Shown in pieces: positions 32,031-40,542 of a stretch of DNA of 64,000 bases. The stretch is taken from the NCBI GenBank assembly GCA_016290775.1, contig JAEEVF010000001.1, forward strand, positions 1 through 64,000, read 5' to 3'. The notes beneath the pieces are model-generated. The model made no database searches. It worked only from the letters and a program-made list of their open reading frames with translations, and had not been told where the DNA came from. Source of the DNA: Acetatifactor sp. Its GTDB lineage: Bacteria; Bacillota; Clostridia; Lachnospirales; Lachnospiraceae. A program made the position numbers and the translations under genes. Within the stretch, counting starts at the first letter, position 1. The number at the start of each line of letters is the position of its first letter.

Positions 32031-34421
32031 ATGTTACAGGTAATCAAGAGGGATGGGACCAAAGCAGACTTTACGTTGTCGAAGATCAATGACGCCATTA
32101 TGAAGGCATTCAATGCTACGGAGATGGCATATAATAACGACATTGTGGATCTGCTGGCACTCCGCGTGACTGCGGATTTCCAGTCAAAGATCAAGGAGAA
32201 TGCCATTCAGATCGAGGACATTCAGGACAGCGTGGAGAAGGTTTTGGGACAGGCCGGCTACGAGGAAGTGGCAAAGGCTTACATCCTGTATCGTCGTCAG
32301 CGCGAGAAAATGCGTGCCATGAAGTCCACCATTCTGGACTACAAGGACGTGGTGAACAGCTACGTGAAAGTAGAGGACTGGCGCGTAAAGGAGAATTCCA
32401 CCGTAACGTATTCCGTCGGCGGTCTGATCCTTTCGAACAGCGGCGCCGTAACTGCAAATTACTGGCTTTCTGAGATCTACGATGATGAGATCGCAGAGGC
32501 ACACCGCAATGCGGACATCCACATTCATGACCTTTCCATGTTGACCGGCTATTGCGCAGGCTGGTCCTTAAAGCAGCTCATTCAGGAAGGCCTTGGCGGC
32601 ATCACGGGCAAGATCTCTTCCGCACCCGCAAAGCACCTTTCCGTGCTGTGCAACCAGATGGTTAACTTCCTTGGCATCATGCAGAACGAGTGGGCAGGCG
32701 CGCAGGCCTTCTCCTCTTTCGATACTTATCTGGCACCCTTCGTTAAGGTTGACAACTTAACCTATCCCGAAGTAAAGAAGTGCATCGAAGCCTTCATCTA
32801 CGGCGTGAACACCCCCAGCCGCTGGGGCACCCAGGCACCCTTCTCCAACATCACGTTGGACTGGACCGTTCCTGAGGACCTTGCAGAGCTGAATGCGATC
32901 GTTGGCGGCAAGGAGATGGACTTCAAGTATAAGGACTGCAAGAAGGAAATGGACATGGTGAACAAGGCGTTCATCGAGACCATGATCGAGGGAGATTCCC
33001 ACGGCAGAGGCTTCCAGTATCCGATCCCGACCTACTCCATCACGAGAGATTTCGACTGGTCCGATACCGAGAACAATCGCCTTCTGTTCGAGATGACCTC
33101 CAAGTACGGCACTCCTTATTTCTCCAATTACATCAACTCCGACATGGCACCCTCCGACGTGCGTTCCATGTGCTGCAGACTGCGTCTTGACCTTAGAGAG
33201 CTGCGCAAGAAGACGGGCGGCTTCTTTGGTTCCGGCGAGAGCACCGGAAGCGTTGGCGTTGTGACCATTAATATGCCCAGGATCGCATATCTTGCCTCCA
33301 ACAAGAGCGAGTTCTATGCGAGACTGGACCGCATGATGGACATCGCAGCAAGATCCTTAAAGATCAAGCGTGGCGTCATCACGAAGCTCCTTGACGAGGG
33401 CCTGTACCCTTATACGAAGAGATATCTTGGCAGCTTTGACAATCACTTCTCCACCATCGGACTGATCGGTATGAACGAAGTGGGTCTGAACGCAAACTGG
33501 CTGCGCGCAGACATGAGCGATCCCAGAACGCAGGAGTTCACGAAGGAAGTGCTCAACCACATGAGAGAGCGTCTTTCCGATTATCAGGAGCAGTACGGCG
33601 ACCTGTACAATCTGGAAGCTACGCCCGCAGAGAGCACGACCTATCGTCTTGCAAAGCATGACAAGAAGCGTTATCCCATGATCAAGACTGCAGGTAAGGA
33701 GGGAGATACCCCTTACTACACCAACTCCTCGCATCTGCCCGTGGATTATACGACGGACATCTTCGATGCTTTGGACATCCAGGACGACCTGCAGACGCTT
33801 TATACTTCCGGAACCGTGTTCCACGCATTCCTTGGCGAGAAGCTTCCTGACTGGAAGGCAGCAGCCTCCCTGGTACGCACCATCGCCGAGAATTACAAGC
33901 TTCCTTACTACACCATGTCTCCGACCTATTCCATCTGCCGTGAGCATGGATATCTTGCCGGCGAGGTAAAGATCTGCCCTCATTGCGGACAGAAGACCGA
34001 GGTTTACAGCCGCATTACCGGTTATTATCGTCCCGTTCAGAACTGGAACGACGGTAAGCTTCAGGAATATGCAAACCGTACGGAATATGACATCGCACAC
34101 TCCGAGCTGAAACGCCCCGTGAGCAGCGTTGTGACCCTTTCTGATTTCGACAAGGACGTGGACGTCAAGGTGGAAAAGCCTGAAGGCGTTCGTTATCTCT
34201 TCACGACCAAGACCTGCCCGAACTGTGTTCTTGCGAAATCCTACTTAGAGGGCATCCCTTACGTGGTGATCGACGCCATGGAGAATACCGAGCTTGCAAA
34301 CCGCTACGGCATCATGCAGGCACCGACGCTGGTAGAGGTAAACGGAGAGGAATTCACGAAGTACGTTGGTGCTCCGAAGATCATGAAATATGCGGAGCAA
34401 TTAAAGGTGACCAGTGTTTAA
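32031..34421 (+). CDS. nrdD: Anaerobic ribonucleoside-triphosphate reductase fused to a glutaredoxin-like domain
   Basis: 796 residues. Residues 1-95 are an ATP cone that senses ATP/dATP. The catalytic ten-stranded barrel follows, with a zinc site near the end (Cys636 in CREHGY; Cys649 and Cys652 in CPHC) and the glycyl-radical motif RITGYYRP with Gly664. It makes dNTPs without oxygen. After about residue 705 a thioredoxin-fold domain is attached: RYLFTTKTCPNCVLAKSYL with CPNC at 729-732, then a TLVEVNGEE strand; it may supply electrons in cis. The activating enzyme NrdG, needed to make the radical, is not encoded in this window. ATG 32031 follows GGAGGGG. Confidence 0.96.
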   Translation: MLQVIKRDGTKADFTLSKINDAIMKAFNATEMAYNNDIVDLLALRVTADFQSKIKENAIQIEDIQDSVEKVLGQAGYEEVAKAYILYRRQREKMRAMKSTILDYKDVVNSYVKVEDWRVKENSTVTYSVGGLILSNSGAVTANYWLSEIYDDEIAEAHRNADIHIHDLSMLTGYCAGWSLKQLIQEGLGGITGKISSAPAKHLSVLCNQMVNFLGIMQNEWAGAQAFSSFDTYLAPFVKVDNLTYPEVKKCIEAFIYGVNTPSRWGTQAPFSNITLDWTVPEDLAELNAIVGGKEMDFKYKDCKKEMDMVNKAFIETMIEGDSHGRGFQYPIPTYSITRDFDWSDTENNRLLFEMTSKYGTPYFSNYINSDMAPSDVRSMCCRLRLDLRELRKKTGGFFGSGESTGSVGVVTINMPRIAYLASNKSEFYARLDRMMDIAARSLKIKRGVITKLLDEGLYPYTKRYLGSFDNHFSTIGLIGMNEVGLNANWLRADMSDPRTQEFTKEVLNHMRERLSDYQEQYGDLYNLEATPAESTTYRLAKHDKKRYPMIKTAGKEGDTPYYTNSSHLPVDYTTDIFDALDIQDDLQTLYTSGTVFHAFLGEKLPDWKAAASLVRTIAENYKLPYYTMSPTYSICREHGYLAGEVKICPHCGQKTEVYSRITGYYRPVQNWNDGKLQEYANRTEYDIAHSELKRPVSSVVTLSDFDKDVDVKVEKPEGVRYLFTTKTCPNCVLAKSYLEGIPYVVIDAMENTELANRYGIMQAPTLVEVNGEEFTKYVGAPKIMKYAEQLKVTSV

Positions 34422-34443
34422 CCTGGCATAAAGGTTCGTTTTT

Positions 34444-34482
34444 AAGTCCCTTGCAGTGGTCAGAAATGTCTGCAAGGGACTT
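34444..34482 (+). terminator. Hairpin after nrdD
   Basis: Thirteen-bp perfect stem (34444-34456 with 34470-34482) followed by a weak TTTGATTG tail. Likely partial terminator between nrdD and the acyltransferase. Confidence 0.6.
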
Positions 34483-34505
34483 TGATTGAAGAGGGGTAGG
34501 GAGTT

Positions 34506-35246
34506 ATGTTACGTTATTATTTTGCCATTATCATTGCCATGCCGGCGATCATATATTACGTGATCAAGATCCGCAGTATGATGACGCATCCGGATGATTT
34601 CAGCGAAGGATATCGCTACGGCGTGGCCAGGAACATGGTCAAGATCACGATGTGGAGTTCCCGCATCAAAGCAATCTGTAAAGGAACGGAGAATCTTCCT
34701 GAGGACGGCGGATACATCATGTATCCCAATCATCAGGGAAAGTTTGATGCGCTTGGCATCGTGCATTTCCATGACAAGCCCTGCTCCATCGTCATGGACT
34801 TAAAACGCTCCAAAATGGTGCTCACCAATGAATTTGTCGACGTGCTCGACGGCATCCGGATCAATAAGGACAATCTGCGAGAGCAGTTAAAGAGCATGCG
34901 AAAGCTCGCTGAGGAAGTCCAGAAGGGCAGACGCTTCATCCTGTTCCCGGAGGGCGGATATGACCACAACGGGAATGAACTGCAGGAGTTTTTGCCTGGC
35001 GCCTTCAAGGCGGCGCTCTGGTCTAGGAAGCCCATCGTGCCCGTCGCGATCATAGACTCCTATAAGGCCTTTGATTTCAATAGCCTTCGCAAGGTGACGG
35101 CGCAGATCCGTTTTTTAAAGCCCGTGACTTACGAGGAATATAAAGACCTTAGCACCAAGGAGATCGCTGACTTGGTGAAGAATAAGATCCGCGAAGCCAT
35201 TGCGCAAGCCTTGGGAGAGCGCGGAGAGAAAGCTATGAACGCGTAA
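34506..35246 (+). CDS. 1-acyl-sn-glycerol-3-phosphate acyltransferase family protein
   Basis: 246 residues with an N-terminal membrane helix (LLRYYFAIIIAMPAIIYYVI), the acyltransferase catalytic block NHQGKFDALG (the H-x4-D motif) at about 80-86, and substrate block FPEGGYDHNG. It would add the second acyl chain to lysophosphatidate in phospholipid synthesis at the membrane. The gene may be one of several PlsC homologues, so no symbol is given. GGGTAGGGAG precedes the ATG. Confidence 0.88.
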   Translation: MLRYYFAIIIAMPAIIYYVIKIRSMMTHPDDFSEGYRYGVARNMVKITMWSSRIKAICKGTENLPEDGGYIMYPNHQGKFDALGIVHFHDKPCSIVMDLKRSKMVLTNEFVDVLDGIRINKDNLREQLKSMRKLAEEVQKGRRFILFPEGGYDHNGNELQEFLPGAFKAALWSRKPIVPVAIIDSYKAFDFNSLRKVTAQIRFLKPVTYEEYKDLSTKEIADLVKNKIREAIAQALGERGEKAMNA

Positions 35247-35302
35247 AACGCGGGGAAATAGCGCATTCAAAAAAGACAACTGGAGAAAGAGGACGTAAGA
35301 AG

Positions 35303-36229
35303 ATGATCAACAAGCTGATCGAGAAGATCCAAAAGACGCAGGCCCCCATCGTGGTGGGACTGGATCCCATGATGAAGTATGTGCCGAGCCACATCCAAAA
35401 GGCTGCGTTCGCGCAGTTCGGCGAAACCCTTGAGGGCGCCGCAGAGGCAATCTGGCAATATAACAAAGGCATCGTGGATGCCATTTATGACTTGGTACCC
35501 GCAGTGAAACCGCAGATCGCAATGTATGAGCAGTTCGGGATCCCCGGACTTGTGGCCTTTAAGAAAACCGTGGATTACTGTAAGGAAAAGGGACTGGTTG
35601 TCATTGGCGACATCAAGCGCGGCGACATCGGTTCCACTTCGGAAGCATATGCCGTAGGACACCTTGGCAAGGTGGCAGTCGGCGCCAATGCCTTCTATGG
35701 ATTTGATGAGGATTTCGTGACCGTGAACCCGTACCTTGGAAGCGATGGCGTGAAGCCTTTCGTCAAGGTCTGCAAGGAAGAAAAGAAGGGCATCTTTGTT
35801 TTGGTGAAGACCTCCAATCCCTCCAGCGGTGAGTTCCAGGACCGCCTGGTGGACGGCAAGCCCCTTTACGAGATCGTCGGCGAGAAGGTTGCCGAGTGGG
35901 GCGCAGATTGCATGGGAGATGGATATTCTTACGTCGGTGCCGTGGTTGGCGCAACCTATCCTGAGCAGGGCAAGCTCCTTCGCAAGGTAATGCCAAAGGC
36001 GTTCATCCTTGTTCCGGGCTATGGCGCGCAGGGCGGCAAGGGCGCGGACCTCGTTCACTTCTTCAATGAGGATGGCCTCGGCGCCATCATCAATTCCTCC
36101 CGCGGCATTATCGCAGCCTTCCAGCAGGAGAAATATGCAAAGTACGGCGAGGAAGCCTATGCCGACGCCTCCAGGGCAGCAGTCCTCGACATGAAAGAGG
36201 ACATCGCCTCCGCCCTCGCAGCGAGATAA
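35303..36229 (+). CDS. pyrF: Orotidine 5'-phosphate decarboxylase
   Basis: 308 residues, the longer subfamily. Converts OMP to UMP, last step of pyrimidine synthesis. The catalytic charged network is visible in IGDIKRGDIGSTSEAYA (D-x-K-R-x-D), preceded by VVGLDPMMKYVP and followed by VNPYLGSDGVKPF and the phosphate-binding VPGYGAQGGKG. AGAGGACG precedes the ATG. Its partner gene pyrE lies 11 kb away on the same strand. Confidence 0.95.
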   Translation: MINKLIEKIQKTQAPIVVGLDPMMKYVPSHIQKAAFAQFGETLEGAAEAIWQYNKGIVDAIYDLVPAVKPQIAMYEQFGIPGLVAFKKTVDYCKEKGLVVIGDIKRGDIGSTSEAYAVGHLGKVAVGANAFYGFDEDFVTVNPYLGSDGVKPFVKVCKEEKKGIFVLVKTSNPSSGEFQDRLVDGKPLYEIVGEKVAEWGADCMGDGYSYVGAVVGATYPEQGKLLRKVMPKAFILVPGYGAQGGKGADLVHFFNEDGLGAIINSSRGIIAAFQQEKYAKYGEEAYADASRAAVLDMKEDIASALAAR

Positions 36230-36241
36230 AGATTTAGAAAT

Positions 36242-36325
36242 AATGTGCCAGTGGGGACGGTTCTTTTTGGCACGTTTTGTCCGTGGACAAAACGTGCCAA
36301 AAAGAACCGTCCCCACTGGCACATT
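36242..36325. repeat. Perfect 41-bp-arm palindrome between convergent genes
   Basis: Left arm 36242-36282 is the exact reverse complement of 36285-36325, with only GT between. The right arm ends right at the stop codon of nspC. The arm contains GGGGACGGTTCTTTTT; from memory, similar motifs recur as dispersed inverted repeats in Clostridia genomes, sometimes with REP-type (Y1) transposases, but no such gene is here. As RNA it forms a very stable hairpin on both strands and can act as a bidirectional transcription stop for pyrF and the polyamine operon. Confidence 0.9.
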
Positions 36326-37522
36326 TTATGAGCTTCCCAAGCGGTATTTGAAGTCCTGGTATCCGTATCTCGCAAGGAGTGTTGTCGTGTTGTCAGGGTG
36401 GAGTACGTAGATGTCAGGGAGGGGCATGCCGTTGAAGGTATTGTTCTTGCAGGTGGTGTAGATGGCCATGTCTCCGAAGATCAAGCGGTCGCCGATCTGG
36501 GGCGCTTTGTCAAAACCATAATTGCCTATGACGTCGCCGGCGAGGCACGAAGGTCCGCCAAGTCTTGCCTGGAAGGGCTTTTCACCTGCTTCGCCTGCTC
36601 CGTACAGAGGCGGGCGATACGGCATTTCAATGACGTCGGGCATGTGGCAGGCAGCACTTGCATCCAAGATGGCGTTTGTGATGCCGTTGTTTTCCGTGAC
36701 GTCAAGGATCGTGGTGATCAGGTACCCGGCATTGAGTGCGCAGGCCTCGCCTGGCTCAAGGTAAACCTGAAGTCCGTATTTTTCCGTGTAGGTCTTGATC
36801 AATCGTTCCAAGCGGGGGATGTCATAGCCATCTCTGGTAATGTGGTGTCCGCCGCCCATGTTGAGCCATTTCATGTCCGGAAGGAAGGTGCCAAACTTTT
36901 CCTCCACTGCAGCCAGGGTGATCTCGAGATCATATGCATCCTGCTCGCAGAGGGTATGGAAATGAATGCCATCCAAAAGTGCGTAGACGTCGGGTGTCAT
37001 CAGCTTGTCCCACTGGGCGCGCGTCACGCCGAGTCGGCTTCCGCTGGCACAGGGATCATAAATGGAATGGTTTCCTTCCTGCGTGGAGCATTCAGGGTTG
37101 ATGCGAAGTCCGATGCTCAGACCGTTTGATTTTGCCACGGGGCCAAACACGGCCAGCTGGCCAATGGAATTGAACACAATGTGATCCGCGTAATTAAAGA
37201 GTGCGTCGATGTCTCTTGCCCGGTAGGCGGTGCTGAATACGTGCACCTCCTTGTCGGGCATTTCCTCTCTGCCAAGTCTTGCCTCGAACACGCCGCTTGC
37301 TTCAGTACCAGCGAGGTAGGGCTCGAGAGCAGGGTAGAGGTCAAAGTTGGAGAAGGCTTTCTGCGCAAGGAGGATACGACAACCCGTGTGCTCCTGCACC
37401 TCGGAGAGGATCTCACCGTTTTCTTTCAGTGCTTTTTCGTCGATGACATAGCAGGGAGTCGGAAGCTCTTGCAGGGCCTGTGCAACGCCTTCCAGACTCA
37501 GTCTGTCAAATACGCCGCGCAT
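36326..37522 (-). CDS. nspC: Carboxynorspermidine/carboxyspermidine decarboxylase
   Basis: 398 residues; alanine-racemase-fold PLP decarboxylase that turns carboxyspermidine into spermidine (or the nor- form). Motifs: PLP lysine in RILLAQKAFSNF, HTLCEQDAYD, glycine-rich NMGGGHHITRDGY, EPGEACALNAGY and the active-site ASAACHMPDVIEMPYRP. Last gene of the minus-strand polyamine operon, 3 bp after the dehydrogenase gene. Together the two give a route to spermidine that needs no decarboxylated S-adenosylmethionine. Confidence 0.94.
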   Translation of the reverse strand: MRGVFDRLSLEGVAQALQELPTPCYVIDEKALKENGEILSEVQEHTGCRILLAQKAFSNFDLYPALEPYLAGTEASGVFEARLGREEMPDKEVHVFSTAYRARDIDALFNYADHIVFNSIGQLAVFGPVAKSNGLSIGLRINPECSTQEGNHSIYDPCASGSRLGVTRAQWDKLMTPDVYALLDGIHFHTLCEQDAYDLEITLAAVEEKFGTFLPDMKWLNMGGGHHITRDGYDIPRLERLIKTYTEKYGLQVYLEPGEACALNAGYLITTILDVTENNGITNAILDASAACHMPDVIEMPYRPPLYGAGEAGEKPFQARLGGPSCLAGDVIGNYGFDKAPQIGDRLIFGDMAIYTTCKNNTFNGMPLPDIYVLHPDNTTTLLARYGYQDFKYRLGSS

Positions 37523-37525
37523 GGC

Positions 37526-38785
37526 TTAATCCACCAGCACGGGAGCGTGGTTTTCGCTCCGCGGCAGTCCATATTTGTCCAGCGCGTCCAGGAAGGGATC
37601 GGGATCGAATTCTTCCACGGTGTGCACACCGGTCTCGGCCCATTTTCCGGTGAGCAGCATCAGCGCGCCGCAGGTAGCGGGAACTCCCGTGGTGTAGCTG
37701 ATCGCCTGGCTTTCCACTTCCTTGTAGCAGCTTTCGTGATCACAAACGTTGTAGATGTAATAGGTCTTTTCCTTGCCGTCCTTTTTGCCGGTGAAGATGC
37801 AACCGATGTTGGTCTTGCCCTTGGTGCGAGGCCCCAATGATGCGGGATCTGGCAGGAGTGCCTTTAAGAACTGGATGGGAACGATCTCCTTGCCTTCGAA
37901 GTTGATCGGCGTGGTGGAGAGCATGCCAACGTTCTCTAAGCACTTCATGTGGGTCAGATAGCTCTGCCCAAAGGTCATGAAGAAGCGGATGCGCTTTACC
38001 TCAGGGAGATTCTTTGCGATGCTTTCGATCTCCTCGTGATGGAGCAGGTACATGTCCTTGTCGCCCACCTGATCGAAGTTGTACTCGCGTTTGATGCTCA
38101 TGGCAGGGATCTCGATCCAGTGGCCGTTCTCCCAGTAGCTTCCGGGAGCGCTCACCTCACGCAGGTTGATCTCCGGATTAAAGTTGGTGGCGAAGGGATA
38201 TCCATGGTCGCCGCCGTTGCAATCCAGAATGTCAATGGTGTCGATGGTGTCGAATTCATGCTTCTTTGCATATGCCACGTATGCCTGGGTCACGCCGGGG
38301 TCAAAGCCGCAGCCAAGCAGTGCGATGAGGCCTGCCGCTTTAAACTTTTCCTGGTAAGCCCACTGCCAGCTGTAATCGAAATATGCTGAGAAGCCTGCTT
38401 CCTTGCAACGCTTTTCATAAATGGCGCGCCACTCGGGATCGTCCGTGTTCTCAGGCTCGTAATTTGCAGTATCCATGTAGTTGACCTTGCAGGCAAGGCA
38501 CGCATCCATGATCGTGAGATCCTGGTAGGGCAGTGCGATGTTCATGACAAGATCGGGCTTGTACGAATTGATCAGGCTGATCAGTTGGTTTACGTCGTCT
38601 GCGTCAACCTGTGCGGTCGTGATCTTGGTCGTGGTCTTGGGCGCAAGCTTTGCAGCCAATGCGTCACATTTGGATTTGGTTCGGCTTGCGATGCAGATCT
38701 CCGTGAAAACCTCAGGGATCTGGCAACACTTGTGGATCGCGACGGATGCCACGCCGCCGCAGCCGATGATAAGTACTCTGCTCAT
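37526..38785 (-). CDS. Carboxynorspermidine/carboxyspermidine dehydrogenase (saccharopine-dehydrogenase family)
   Basis: 419 residues. N-terminal Rossmann fold VLIIGCGGVASVAIHKC with NADPH-type SRTKSKC following, then the saccharopine-dehydrogenase C-terminal domain (GCGFDPGVTQAYVAYA, LDCNGGDHGYPFATNF). It reductively condenses aspartate semialdehyde with putrescine (or diaminopropane). Length and neighbours (agmatinase upstream, decarboxylase downstream) favour the carboxyspermidine role over lysine metabolism. GAGAGGTATCCCAC precedes the ATG. Confidence 0.93.
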   Translation of the reverse strand: MSRVLIIGCGGVASVAIHKCCQIPEVFTEICIASRTKSKCDALAAKLAPKTTTKITTAQVDADDVNQLISLINSYKPDLVMNIALPYQDLTIMDACLACKVNYMDTANYEPENTDDPEWRAIYEKRCKEAGFSAYFDYSWQWAYQEKFKAAGLIALLGCGFDPGVTQAYVAYAKKHEFDTIDTIDILDCNGGDHGYPFATNFNPEINLREVSAPGSYWENGHWIEIPAMSIKREYNFDQVGDKDMYLLHHEEIESIAKNLPEVKRIRFFMTFGQSYLTHMKCLENVGMLSTTPINFEGKEIVPIQFLKALLPDPASLGPRTKGKTNIGCIFTGKKDGKEKTYYIYNVCDHESCYKEVESQAISYTTGVPATCGALMLLTGKWAETGVHTVEEFDPDPFLDALDKYGLPRSENHAPVLVD

Positions 38786-38802
38786 GTGGGATACCTCTCT
38801 TT

Positions 38803-39669
38803 CTATGCATTCTTTGCCGAAAGGGCAAGTAGTAATTCTCGGGTGATCTTGCAGGCGAGTGCCGTGGAGGCGCCGCTCTGATCTAGGGTGGGGGCAAGCT
38901 CGTTCACGTCCGCCGCAACAACGCGTCCCTTTGTGACCGTCAGAATGGCGTTAAGAAGCTCGGTAAAGCTTACGCCGCCGGCCTCGGGCGTGCCCGTTCC
39001 GGGGAAATACCCAGGGTCGAGGCAATCCAGGTCGATGGTAAGGTAGATCGGAACGTCCTTTTGCGCCAGGTCACTTATCACCTCGGTAAGTCCGTCAAAA
39101 CAGAACTTATGCATGTCCGTGTGCCGTGCCGCAAATTCAAATTCCGTGCGCTCGCCGCTTCGGATGCAGAATTGATGGATCCGTCCGTCGCCCACAAGGT
39201 CATGACATCTGCGGAGCACGCAGGCATGGGAGAGGGGGACGCCGAGATATTCTTCGCGAAGGTCTGCGTGTGCATCGAAATGAATGATGTGCAGATCAGG
39301 ATATTTTTTCAAAGCCGCGCGAACGGTGCCAAGCGTCACCAGGTGCTCGCCGCCGATCATGAGGGGGAGCTTGTCGTCCGCGAGTATAATGTCAGCGCGC
39401 TCCTCGATCGCAGCAAGTGCAGCCTCGCTGCTTCCAAAGCACAGCTCAAGATCGCCGCTGTCAAAAACGGACGTGTCCTCAAGATCCAGATCCTGATAGG
39501 GACTGTAGGTCTCAAGGCCGTAGCTTTCATGCCTTACCGCCGAAGGGCCAAACCTTGTGCCCGGACGGTAGCTTGTCGTCGAATCAAACGGCGCGCCGAA
39601 GAGTACGATTTCCGCGTCTTCATATGCGCCGTCACATGCGATAAAGGTTTCAACGTTGGGAGATAACAT
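38803..39669 (-). CDS. speB: Agmatinase
   Basis: 288 residues from ATG 39669 (MLSPNVETF); an in-frame TTG at 39681 sits directly against the GAGAGG site and is less likely. Ureohydrolase family: manganese ligands in GGEHLVTLGT, HFDAHADLREEY and TIDLDCLDPGYFPGTGTP. Hydrolyses agmatine to putrescine and urea, using the product of the arginine decarboxylase encoded upstream. Four bp after the spermidine synthase gene. Confidence 0.94.
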   Translation of the reverse strand: MLSPNVETFIACDGAYEDAEIVLFGAPFDSTTSYRPGTRFGPSAVRHESYGLETYSPYQDLDLEDTSVFDSGDLELCFGSSEAALAAIEERADIILADDKLPLMIGGEHLVTLGTVRAALKKYPDLHIIHFDAHADLREEYLGVPLSHACVLRRCHDLVGDGRIHQFCIRSGERTEFEFAARHTDMHKFCFDGLTEVISDLAQKDVPIYLTIDLDCLDPGYFPGTGTPEAGGVSFTELLNAILTVTKGRVVAADVNELAPTLDQSGASTALACKITRELLLALSAKNA

Positions 39670-39673
39670 ATGC

Positions 39674-40525
39674 TTATTCAACCTCTCTTAACATCTCCTC
39701 AAGAAATGCCGGGAGATAAAATGCGCCCTTGTGCAGCCTTGTGGTGTAATACTTCGTGCGAAGGTGCAGGCTTGCCCATCTTTCCGCATCCATGTCGTCG
39801 ATGGGATGGTACTTCTTGCTGGCAAAGCCGAACAGCCAATAGCCTGCGGCGTAAGTCGGAATGTGGGCCTGATAAACGCGGCTTACGGGGAAGGTGGAAG
39901 CGATGCGCTTGTGGCTGCGCTTCATGGCCTCCGCATCCTCTGCGTAGAACGGGCTTCCCTGCTGGTTCACCATGATGCCGTCCTCTTTCAGGGCCTTATA
40001 GCAATTGCCGTAAAACTCCTTGGTAAAGAGGCCTTCGGAGGGACCGAAGGGATCGTTGGAGTCCACGATGATGAGGTCATATTCGTTCTCATAGCGGCGC
40101 AGGAATTTCAGACCATTCTCGAAGAAGATGTTCACGCGTCTGTCGTCCAGACGGGAAGCATTGCCAGGCAGGAACTGGCGGCAAACCTCCACCACCTGCT
40201 CGTCCATCTCCACGAGGTCAATGCGCTCGATCTGATCATATCGGGTCAGCTCTCTAACGACGCCGCCGTCTCCGGCACCGATCACAAGCACGTCGCGGAT
40301 GTCAGGGTGCACTGCCATGGGCACGTGGGTGATCATTTCATCGTATATGAACTCGTCGCGCTCCGTCAGCATGATGTTGCCGTCCAGAACGAGCACGCGT
40401 CCGAATTCCGGCGTGTCGAACACGTCAATGCGCTGATAATCGCTTTCCTTGCCGTACAATTGCTTGTTCACCCGAAGAGAGAACTTTACGTCCGGCGTAT
40501 GATACTCGCTAAACCATAAACCCAT
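39674..40525 (-). CDS. speE: Spermidine synthase-like aminopropyltransferase
   Basis: 283 residues from ATG 40525, with GGAGG 8 bp upstream. The spermine/spermidine synthase fold is clear: FGRVLVLDGNIMLTERDE, VIGAGDGGVVRELTRY for the nucleoside site, VEMDEQVVEVCRQFL, and the catalytic VDSNDPFGPSEGLF. It would transfer an aminopropyl group from decarboxylated S-adenosylmethionine to putrescine. No S-adenosylmethionine decarboxylase is in the window, and the same operon encodes the alternative carboxyspermidine route, so its true substrate is open. Confidence 0.92.
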   Translation of the reverse strand: MGLWFSEYHTPDVKFSLRVNKQLYGKESDYQRIDVFDTPEFGRVLVLDGNIMLTERDEFIYDEMITHVPMAVHPDIRDVLVIGAGDGGVVRELTRYDQIERIDLVEMDEQVVEVCRQFLPGNASRLDDRRVNIFFENGLKFLRRYENEYDLIIVDSNDPFGPSEGLFTKEFYGNCYKALKEDGIMVNQQGSPFYAEDAEAMKRSHKRIASTFPVSRVYQAHIPTYAAGYWLFGFASKKYHPIDDMDAERWASLHLRTKYYTTRLHKGAFYLPAFLEEMLREVE

Positions 40526-40542
40526 GTGTTTTTCCTCCGTCA

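Noticed and set aside
39731..40519. 262-codon plus-strand frame opposite speE
   Set aside because: Antisense shadow; no ribosome site and speE motifs are on the other strand.
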